From CAUZFZ01 sp963579025 (GTDB lineage: Bacteria; Planctomycetota; Planctomycetia; Planctomycetales; Planctomycetaceae), in NCBI GenBank assembly GCA_963579025.1, contig CAUZFZ010000086.1, positions 1 to 43,207 of the forward strand: a DNA stretch of 43,207 nt. The letters run 5' to 3'. This document shows, one piece after another, positions 37,365 through 43,207 of this stretch; position 1 is the stretch's first letter; each line of letters begins with the position of its first letter. The position numbers and the translations under genes are program-made. The notes below the pieces were generated by a model. That model was not told where the DNA came from, did no database searches, and worked only from the letters and a program-made list of their open reading frames with translations.

Positions 37365-38098
37365 CGATCGTCTGCCCCCGATCGATTAAGCGGAATGCGG
37401 CGTTCGGAACGACCGTTCAGAGAGGCTCGGCATGCTCCACAACATCGCGAAATCTCGAAAGTGATCGTATCAAAGAAGCTGCATACAGAACAATCGGGAC
37501 AGCGACTCACGCACCCAAATACTAATGGGATCAGTTCACAGCAACTGTTCACCGTCACGCGTGTGTAAGTTATTGATGTGAAGGTGAATGCCGTCGGGAA
37601 ACACCATGGAAGCGGCACCCAGCCAATCTATGGTGGTGTCTCGCGTGCCGTGGTTCCGCAGATCAAATTGGCTCTTTGCATCGGAACAGGCCGACGCAAT
37701 CGGATCGGAGCGAGTACGGCTTCAGCGAGAGCATTCCGACGACGCCACTTTCAGCGGCAATCCCCAACTTGCGTCGGTGTCTACGTCCGAAAGCAGTTCA
37801 CGCTTGAGATGCCGGCCGACCAATGTCATCCATTTGATAACGCGGTGAGAGAGTGCTCATCCGAATCCGGTCGTTCTCCGAACCAACGCCGGTCGACCAC
37901 ACCGGAGCGACTTGTGCAGATTCCGTTTCGCGCTCCGGTCGCGATCTCCCGGCACGCGAAGCGAAATCGCGATGGATCTTTTGACCGTTTCACAAGCGGG
38001 TCTGGCAACCTCGTGCATCAAATTGAATGGCCGCGAAGGCGACACCTGTGTAGTGCTAGAGCAATCCAAAAGTGTGAGGCGATGTGTAGTCGTCGAAA
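37365..38098. other. 734-bp intergenic region holding repeat copy B
   Basis: This region lies between the BCCT transporter stop and the kinase-cyclase start. It contains repeat copy B (37890-38033). Open frames on both strands (for example 37578-38420 on plus) overlap real genes and have no recognisable product. The promoter of the kinase gene should be in the 37365-37600 part, which is AT-richer than the coding sequence, but no clear -35/-10 pair was found. Confidence 0.4.
37890..38033 (+). repeat. dispersed intergenic repeat, copy B
   Basis: This is the second copy of the ~150-bp repeat. It has the best hairpin: CCGGAGCG pairs perfectly with CGCTCCGG around a 21-base loop containing ACTTGTGCAGATTCC. 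The 3' half diverges from copies A and C. It lies 66 bases past the stop codon of the minus-strand BCCT transporter. Confidence 0.8.
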
Positions 38099-39988
38099 CT
38101 ACTCTTCTTCAGCGTCGCCATCCAGTTCGGACTTCAGACCACGATACAAGCTGAAGCACATCGCGATCACAATTACGCAGAACGGCAGGGCGATCGTGAT
38201 TGAGGCGGTCTGGAGTGCCTTCAATCCACCGGCGAGCAACAGGACGGCAGCGAGTACGCCTTCGAGAATCCCCCAGAACAGACGCGTTCCGGTCGTCGGA
38301 TTTTCGCTTCCGCCGGAGGCAATGATGTCGGCGACCATGGATGCCGAGTCGGACGAAGTCACGAAAAACAGCACAACGCACAGCGTCCCGATCAACGCTG
38401 TCAACGTGGACAGCGGGTAGGCTTCGAGCATGACGAACATGGCCGTCGCTGTCGTATCCACGCGTCTCGACCGATCCTCTGTCAGCACCGGGCTGGTTAG
38501 ATAACCTCCTAGTGTCAGCTCGTCGGTCTTCGATTGGTACGCGCCGGTGTGGCGACTGTCATCGTCAGGATGGAACGGACGTCGCGTGCCGCGATGCACG
38601 AGTACGCCGCGATGGTATTCGACTTCGGCGGCGCTCTTCGTCAAAAAACTATCGCCATGCTGCTTCATCAACACACCGATTGGAGTGGCTGCCGCGCGGG
38701 CATGCGGGCCGACCAGCCACTGACCATCTTCCGCTCGCGGCAGCCCGCTCGCTTCATCGAGCACCTGCACTTCGTAGTCACGCGGTTCGTAACTGTAGGC
38801 CGACTCGACGACTGCCGGATCATCGGACACCTGCCGATAGATCTCCTGATGGAGCGCTGTGTTGCCGAAACCGGTCATCCAAAGCGTGGCCACGGCGGAC
38901 GGAACCAGTAACACGCCAATGATAAATTCCCGGATGGTCCGGCCTTTCGAGACCCGGGCAATGAACATCCCGACGAACGGCGACCAGGCGATCCACCAGC
39001 CCCAATAGAAAACCGTCCAGCTATTCAGCCAGCTGACGGTCGAACGGCTGTCATACACTCCGGTCCGGAACGAATTGTGCGGCAACCGTTGAAAGTAGGC
39101 ACCGACGTTTTCGACAAGCGTTTCCAGCAGATACCGGGTGGGACCCGCCACGAATAGAAACAGCAGTAAGACGCCCGCCATGCACATATTTGCTTCGCTC
39201 AGGCGCCGGATCCCAACGTGCAGGCCGGACACCAGTGACACCACAGCCAGCGCCGTGATGCAGGCGATTATGACGACTTGAATTCCGATTCCCTGCGGCA
39301 GACCGAACACGTAATTCAATCCGGCGTTGACCTGCATCGCTCCGAGGCCCAGCGATGTGGCCAGCCCAAACAATGTTGCTAGAACGGCCATTATGTCGAT
39401 TGCGTTGCCGATCGGTCCGTGGATCCGCTCGCCGAGCAACGGATAGAACACGCTGCGAAAGCTGAGCGGCAGTCCGCGGCGGAATCCGAAGTAGGCCAGG
39501 GCCAGGGCGACCAGCGCGTAGAGCGACCACGGGTGCAGACACCAGTGGAACAACGTGATCCCCATCGCCTGACGCGCTGCTTCCAGCGTTTCGCCTTCGC
39601 CGGTCGGGGGCGCGAGGTAGTGCCACATCGGCTCGGCAACGCCGAAGAACAGCATCCCGATGCCCATCCCGGCGCTGAACAACATCGAAAACCAGGTCAG
39701 CGTTGAAAACTCGGGCGCGACATCATCGGGGCCAAGCCGAATCTTCCCGTATCGACTCACGCACAGGAATATCGCAAAAACCAGAAAGCCAGTCATGGCG
39801 ATGATGTACAGCCACGCGAACCGGCTCGCGATTTCGTCCTGCAGCCAGCCGAACAAGATCAAGGCTCGGCCGGGCATCCAGGCCGTCGCGACGACGAACG
39901 TGACGATCAGAATCGCAGCCGCTGGAAACACGACCGGGTGCGCTTCGATCTCGACGCCGAAGACTCGCTTTCGAACGATCCGACTCAC
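38099..39988 (-). CDS. BCCT-family betaine/choline/carnitine transporter
   Basis: The protein has 629 residues from GTG 39988, 15 bases after the SDMT stop. It has the multiple hydrophobic segments of a 12-TM BCCT protein. The glycine-rich TM3 segment GMGIGMLFFGVAEPMWHY starts at residue 107, and the family signature WTVFYWGWWIAWSPFVGMF lies at 324-342, with the aromatic residues that bind the trimethylammonium group. GMGIG at this position is like Na+-coupled betaine carriers. FFVTSSDSASMVADI (541-555) and the following helices are also conserved. Residues ~383-512 form an unusual hydrophilic insertion of roughly 110 residues. There is no long osmosensory C-terminal tail. It probably imports glycine betaine or a precursor, in an operon that also makes betaine. 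Confidence 0.92.
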   Translation of the reverse strand: MSRIVRKRVFGVEIEAHPVVFPAAAILIVTFVVATAWMPGRALILFGWLQDEIASRFAWLYIIAMTGFLVFAIFLCVSRYGKIRLGPDDVAPEFSTLTWFSMLFSAGMGIGMLFFGVAEPMWHYLAPPTGEGETLEAARQAMGITLFHWCLHPWSLYALVALALAYFGFRRGLPLSFRSVFYPLLGERIHGPIGNAIDIMAVLATLFGLATSLGLGAMQVNAGLNYVFGLPQGIGIQVVIIACITALAVVSLVSGLHVGIRRLSEANMCMAGVLLLFLFVAGPTRYLLETLVENVGAYFQRLPHNSFRTGVYDSRSTVSWLNSWTVFYWGWWIAWSPFVGMFIARVSKGRTIREFIIGVLLVPSAVATLWMTGFGNTALHQEIYRQVSDDPAVVESAYSYEPRDYEVQVLDEASGLPRAEDGQWLVGPHARAAATPIGVLMKQHGDSFLTKSAAEVEYHRGVLVHRGTRRPFHPDDDSRHTGAYQSKTDELTLGGYLTSPVLTEDRSRRVDTTATAMFVMLEAYPLSTLTALIGTLCVVLFFVTSSDSASMVADIIASGGSENPTTGTRLFWGILEGVLAAVLLLAGGLKALQTASITIALPFCVIVIAMCFSLYRGLKSELDGDAEEE

Positions 39989-40003
39989 GGAGTGGTGCCC
40001 CTC

Positions 40004-40837
40004 TTAGCCTTGAAAGTGGAAGATACCCCAGGAGAGATACCCACGAGAACCGCCGTCCACCCAGCGCTGGAGCCCGTGTTTCATCCGCTCAAGATAGTCC
40101 TGGCTGATCCGGTCTCCAAGATCCGCTTCCCGCGCCTTGGTCTCTGCAAGCACGCGTGCATAATGGTTCACAAGGTGCGGAGTGAGATCGTGGAACGCGG
40201 CTTCCGTAAGACCATGCTGGTCGCCCATAGTTCGATAAAAACCTGGCGAGCCGAGCGTTTCGAGGTGAATGCGGTCCAGAATCGGCTGCAAGACTCCGTC
40301 GGGACAATCATCCGCCTGCATGGGGTCAGTGAAGATCAGGTCGGCCCCGGGCTTCATCACACGCACGGCTTCGCCGAAGACCTTTTCCCGCGCCCCACTG
40401 TGCAAGAACGCGTCCTGCGACCAGACGAGATCGAACGACTCATCCTCGAAAGGCAAGTCCTCGAAATTGCCGTCGACTACCTTGATCTGTGCTTCGAAGC
40501 CGTGCTCGCGCGAAAGCTGCCTGTTGCGATCGTTTTCGACTTCGCTGAGGTTCAATGCTGTGACGTGACAGCCAAACCTCTTCGCGAGATACCGCGCGGC
40601 GCCACCATACCCCGAACCCATGTCGAGGACTCGCGAGTGGGTCCCGAGCGCCGCGGGCAGCGATGCCATCCGCTCCACCGTGCGAAAACTCGCATCAGCG
40701 ATCGCATCTTCATCAGACTGATACAGCCCGATGTGGATGTCCTGCCCGCCCCAGATCATGAAGTAGAAGTTGTCAGCGTCCTCGCTGTTGTAGTAATCGC
40801 GAGCAGTGCTGACCGCTGCGGAGTAGGCGTCGCTCAT
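40004..40837 (-). CDS. sarcosine/dimethylglycine N-methyltransferase (SDMT)
   Basis: The protein has 277 residues from ATG 40837, overlapping the previous gene by 4 bases (ATGA). It uses S-adenosylmethionine to convert sarcosine to dimethylglycine and then to betaine. The SAM-binding motif I is RVLDMGSGYGGAARYLAKRF, followed by LNLSEVENDRNRQL, GNFEDLPFEDESFDLVWSQD, and RVMKPGADLIFTDPMQADD. The N-terminal AVSTARDYYNSEDADNFYF and IWGGQDIHIGLYQSD closely match characterised SDMTs of halophiles. The length is normal and there is no signal peptide. It is the second enzyme of the glycine methylation pathway and sits directly after GSMT and before the transporter. Confidence 0.94.
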   Translation of the reverse strand: MSDAYSAAVSTARDYYNSEDADNFYFMIWGGQDIHIGLYQSDEDAIADASFRTVERMASLPAALGTHSRVLDMGSGYGGAARYLAKRFGCHVTALNLSEVENDRNRQLSREHGFEAQIKVVDGNFEDLPFEDESFDLVWSQDAFLHSGAREKVFGEAVRVMKPGADLIFTDPMQADDCPDGVLQPILDRIHLETLGSPGFYRTMGDQHGLTEAAFHDLTPHLVNHYARVLAETKAREADLGDRISQDYLERMKHGLQRWVDGGSRGYLSWGIFHFQG

Positions 40838-41667
40838 GCTACGAATTCTTTTTCGTCTTCGAGGTACGTCTTCTCCGCGACATGAATGTAAAAGTCGGGT
40901 TCGTCAACCTGGTAGGTTTCTTGAAAGTCGCCGTATGTCTCGATGCGTTGGAACCCCACTTCGTGGAGCAACCGCCGCGTGTACGACTTCCGAAGCGGAA
41001 ACATATTGAGGTGAAACTCGGAGTCGTCTGGGAATCGGTAGCGGAAGCGGGCGAGGCCCTCATCGACGTGTTCCGGCTCGGCCGATACGTCTTCACCGCA
41101 GTAGTAGTACGTGTGCTTGCTGGAAAAGCCGTCATCGAGAATGCGATCGTAGTTGCGCTGATCCATAATCAGGATGCCGTCATGCTTGAGCATCGCGTAG
41201 TACTCAGCGAGCGCCTTGCGGCGATCACGCTCGGAGAAAAGATGCGTGAACGAATTACCGAGGCAGATGATGGCGTCGTATTCTCCGTGAACATCGCGGT
41301 TTAGAAACCTCCAGTCGGCCTCGACCGTCCTGAGGATGTGTCCGTGTTGTTTGCCGTTCTCGAATGCCATCGCCAGCATTTCGGGACTGCCATCGGCGCT
41401 CACGACCTCAAAGCCGGCTTCCAGCAAGCGCACGGAGTGAAAACCCGTTCCCGTCGCCACGTCTAGAACTTCTCGCGCACCATGTTCGCGGAGCTTCTCA
41501 ATAAAGAAATCGCCTTCACTTTCCGCTCGGCTCTTCCAATCGATCAGCTCGTCCCACTTCTCCACAAAGCTTTTGACGTACTCCTTCTTGTAATTCCTTG
41601 TCTCGCGAGTCCTGACCGGGTTCTCGCCGAACGACTGCTGAGAATTCGAGAGTGTCTTGTGATGGAT
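40834..41667 (-). CDS. glycine/sarcosine N-methyltransferase (GSMT), non-AUG start
   Basis: The enzyme methylates glycine to sarcosine and on to dimethylglycine with SAM. Motif I is VLDVATGTGFHSVRLLEAGF, with VVSADGSPEML, YDAIICLGNSFTHLF, ILIMDQRNYD and HVAEKTY following, as in halophile GSMTs. The first conventional start (GTG 41565, 243 residues) would remove a conserved N-terminus: the in-frame sequence upstream reads SFGENPVRTRETRNYKKEYV, then KSFVEKWDELIDWKSRAESEG, which matches family members over its full length. Between 41566 and the upstream in-frame stop (41716-41718) there is no ATG, GTG or TTG codon. The best start is ATC at 41665-41667, with AAGGAG 10 bases upstream, giving 277 residues. 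The call of the enzyme is firm; the start is inferred. Confidence 0.92.
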   Translation of the reverse strand: MHHKTLSNSQQSFGENPVRTRETRNYKKEYVKSFVEKWDELIDWKSRAESEGDFFIEKLREHGAREVLDVATGTGFHSVRLLEAGFEVVSADGSPEMLAMAFENGKQHGHILRTVEADWRFLNRDVHGEYDAIICLGNSFTHLFSERDRRKALAEYYAMLKHDGILIMDQRNYDRILDDGFSSKHTYYYCGEDVSAEPEHVDEGLARFRYRFPDDSEFHLNMFPLRKSYTRRLLHEVGFQRIETYGDFQETYQVDEPDFYIHVAEKTYLEDEKEFVA

Positions 41668-41677
41668 GACTTCAGCG

Positions 41678-41683
41678 CTCCTT
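41678..41683 (-). promoter_or_regulatory. ribosome binding site for the ATC-start GSMT gene
   Basis: AAGGAG lies 10 bases upstream of the proposed ATC start at 41667 and 7 bases upstream of a GTC codon. It is the only Shine-Dalgarno match between the marR stop and the conserved N-terminus, and it decides the start. Confidence 0.6.
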
Positions 41684-41715
41684 CCACAGGTATGAGTGTG
41701 TTCGGTATCTGACCG

Positions 41716-42336
41716 CTAATTGCCTGGCTGCAATTCGCCAGACTCGGCTTCGTCCACCCGCGGCGGAGACAAAAGCGAATGACCGGCAGGCACCAGCCGC
41801 TCGCCGCTCTCTGCCGGTGAGACGGCGTTGTCCAGGAATTGCGAAACGTCTTCGGACGTCGCCGTCGCCGCCCCAGCCGCGAGGACGGGCGCGGCGTCGA
41901 TCTCTTCTGCGTCCATCATGGAGGCGATGCGTTGAAGTGTTGACAACATCTGAGTTCGCTCCCATTCCTGAAGCGTGAATAATTCGTGCCGAAACCGGTC
42001 TTGAAGCAAGGACGGAGCACTTTCCAGGACAGTTTTGCCATGCTCGGTTAACTCCACGACGACACTGCGTCTGTCGGCATCGTTACGAACTCTCGAAATC
42101 AAGGCCCGCGATTCCAATCGCGTCAAGATGCCCGTCACGGTCGCCTGGCTAAGGTGGATCGACCTCGCAAGTGCTCCCGCCGTAATGGGTTGCAACCTGT
42201 TCACCGCCAGAAGGGTCGCAAGTTGCGGCGCCGTCAGGCCAACGTCCTGCATGAGTCCGCGCGAATGTAAATCAATGGCCCGCGTGATTCGCCGCAAAGC
42301 GGCAAGAACCTGATCTTCGAGTCCTAGCGTTGGCAT
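41716..42336 (-). CDS. MarR-family transcriptional regulator of the betaine operon
   Basis: The start was placed at ATG 42336 (206 residues). The upstream GTG 42393 lies within the predicted promoter and is rejected. The winged-helix domain is recognisable: LTAPQLATLLAVNRL, ITAGALARSIHLSQATVTGIL with the recognition helix, and SRVRNDADRRSVVVELTEHG, the wing with the DxR-type motif. After residue ~150 a polar tail of about 50 residues (EEIDAAPVLAAGAATATSED and onward) is longer than in typical MarR proteins. It is the first gene of the marR-GSMT-SDMT-BCCT unit, 48 bases before GSMT. MarR-type regulators also control some compatible-solute operons elsewhere (for example EctR for ectoine). It is probably autoregulatory; the ligand is unknown. 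Confidence 0.88.
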   Translation of the reverse strand: MPTLGLEDQVLAALRRITRAIDLHSRGLMQDVGLTAPQLATLLAVNRLQPITAGALARSIHLSQATVTGILTRLESRALISRVRNDADRRSVVVELTEHGKTVLESAPSLLQDRFRHELFTLQEWERTQMLSTLQRIASMMDAEEIDAAPVLAAGAATATSEDVSQFLDNAVSPAESGERLVPAGHSLLSPPRVDEAESGELQPGN

Positions 42337-42384
42337 GCTTGTGTTTCCGTTACCCTGCGCTGCGAAACTGCTTTGCGAACGAAT

Positions 42385-42413
42385 ATTATGCACTCAAACT
42401 ACTTTAAGAGCAA
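42385..42413 (-). promoter_or_regulatory. sigma70-type promoter of the betaine operon
   Basis: On the minus strand, TTGCTC (42408-42413), a 17-base spacer and CATAAT (42385-42390) form a -35/-10 pair with the ideal spacing and a near-consensus -10. Transcription would start about 42378, leaving a ~42-base leader before the marR ATG at 42336. The region is AT-rich relative to its surroundings. No convincing MarR palindrome was found over it. Confidence 0.55.
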
Positions 42414-42921
42414 GTCGCCCCACCAATCGTTCAATTGTCGTGCTGATTTGCATGATACTGGGAATCAGAACCCTTACATTACTCAACGATTTCTCCAGGA
42501 AACTGCCTTCGATCGGCAACGAAAGGGCTGCTTGAAGCTTTAAGAGGAGACCAGTAGACGGTCTGCATACCGGGATGGTGCTCCGCCTCCGCCATCGTTT
42601 TGGACGGAGCGGTCACATCGGCCGTGCGTATGAAAAGGTCCGGATGCCATTGGCCGTCTGTCGTCACCGCGATGGGGCATCAAATAAGATCTCAGCACGG
42701 AACATGTGAACACATGATCCTGCTTCGGTCGACAACCCCAGAGCGACTGGTGCAGATTCCGTTGCGCGCTCCGGTCGTCATCACTGGATGCACAAGTGAA
42801 ACCGGCAATGCGTCATCGTGACTGCGCAGAGAGCGGATTCGGGCGACCCTCGTGAATCAGATTGTCGCCTGATTCAAGGCGTCGGTCCGAAGCAAGTTGA
42901 CGTCGCAGATTTGATTCCGCG
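42394..42921. other. 528-bp intergenic region with operon promoter and repeat copy C
   Basis: It carries the betaine-operon promoter (42385-42413, at its left edge) and the third copy of the dispersed repeat (42726-42889). The short open frame 42600-42821 only translates the repeat. No other feature can be supported. Confidence 0.45.
42726..42889 (+). repeat. dispersed intergenic repeat, copy C
   Basis: This is the third copy of the ~150-bp repeat, with the same blocks as copy A including CGGTCGACAACCCC, GGTGCAGATTCCGTT, GCGCTCCGGTCG, and TCATCGTGACTGCGC. The stem change CCAGAGCG keeps pairing on the minus strand as a G-U wobble. It lies 33 bases past the stop codon of the HEAT-repeat gene. 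Confidence 0.8.
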
Positions 42922-43207
42922 TCATCGCCTTCGTTCCTGGCCCCGGTTCTGCGCAGCTTGAATTGCATCGATTGCCTTCCGCGCTTCGACGGCGACTGTT
43001 GTTGGAGCGTTGACTTCCGTCACTGACGTATCGTTGAGTGCATCCGTGAGGGCAGGCAGCGCGCTGGGATCTCCGATCTTTCCCAGCGAACGGGCGGCGC
43101 TGACTCTGACGTTCGCATGTTCGTCCTGGAGCGCCCGCGCCAGTACGGGAACGACCTTCGCATCACCAAGCTTGCCGAGTGCTGCCACTGCGTGCCGCCG
43201 TTGCGTC
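42922..43207 (-). CDS. HEAT-repeat protein, C-terminal fragment
   Basis: The frame is open to the right edge, so only the last ~95 codons are present. They show HEAT/PBS-lyase type repeats of about 31 residues: RRHAVAALGKLGDAKVVPVL, then NVRVSAARSLGKIGDPSALP and a final VAVEARKAIDAIQ helix, ending in a basic tail. Such repeats usually bind proteins; nothing more can be said from the fragment. Confidence 0.85.
   Translation of the reverse strand, partial: TQRRHAVAALGKLGDAKVVPVLARALQDEHANVRVSAARSLGKIGDPSALPALTDALNDTSVTEVNAPTTVAVEARKAIDAIQAAQNRGQERRR

Noticed and set aside
37578..38420. A 280-codon plus-strand open frame across the 37.4-38.1 kb gap
   Set aside because: It translates the dispersed repeat, then runs antisense into the BCCT gene; another repeat copy gives a similar peptide, so the resemblance comes from the repeat.
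41563..41565. GTG 41565 as the GSMT start
   Set aside because: It would delete about 22 conserved family residues that are encoded in frame upstream, and it has no ribosome binding site.

Overview
The window looks like a chromosomal segment of a marine-type planctomycete (Planctomycetia). The evidence is the gene content: paired DUF1592-type multidomain cytochrome proteins and Tat-exported DUF1552 proteins, a secreted PQQ-type beta-propeller carrying EF-hands, a sialate O-acetylesterase, Gfo/Idh/MocA and aldo/keto reductases, a TolB-propeller amidohydrolase, an ECF sigma factor with a giant membrane-anchored partner, and a Ser/Thr kinase fused to cyclase, AAA and TPR modules. GC is about 57-58% and genes are widely spaced, with weak ribosome binding sites. 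The genus cannot be fixed from sequence reading alone.

Layout. 1-5070 (+): the 3' end of a DUF1592/1588/1585 protein, a DUF1552 protein, a beta-propeller with EF-hands, and an aldo/keto reductase. 5153-6592 (-): a sialate O-acetylesterase. 6722-6874: a small non-coding palindromic element bounded by 18-bp inverted repeats. 6914-9894 (-): a Gfo/Idh/MocA oxidoreductase split by a 1.9-kb IS1182-like element (7068-8978, transposase on +); a 5-bp duplication flanks the insertion, and removing it restores a 354-residue frame. 10196-13582 (-): amidohydrolase with a TolB-type propeller. 14171-15808 (-): HDOD-GGDEF signalling protein. 16319-20515 (-): second DUF1592 plus DUF1552 pair. 20778-30949 (-): ECF sigma factor followed 8 nt later by a 3200-residue protein (TM segment, LolA/RseB-like region, FecR-like region, VIT, vWA with MIDAS, second LolA-like region, about 1700 residues of TPR-like helices). 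31656-37364 (-): kinase-cyclase-AAA-TPR protein, interrupted by one extra base in a G run, overlapping by 4 nt an FAD-dependent oxidoreductase. 38099-42336 (-): a compact glycine-betaine operon, marR - glycine/sarcosine N-methyltransferase - sarcosine/dimethylglycine N-methyltransferase - BCCT transporter. 42922-43207 (-): the C-terminus of a HEAT-repeat protein.

How the genes fit together. The betaine operon combines de novo synthesis (glycine to betaine by three SAM-dependent methylations) with uptake, under a local MarR regulator and a recognisable sigma70-type promoter. Its first methyltransferase gene has no ATG, GTG or TTG start that would preserve the conserved N-terminus; the best start is ATC. 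The sigma factor and its giant partner have the architecture of a sigma/anti-sigma pair in which sensing, metal-dependent adhesion and a TPR scaffold sit on one polypeptide; this is the best candidate for an undescribed system here. Three copies of a ~150-bp dispersed repeat lie in the three large intergenic regions between 31.3 and 42.9 kb, each in the same orientation and each just past the stop codon of a minus-strand gene. No tRNA, rRNA or CRISPR array was seen.
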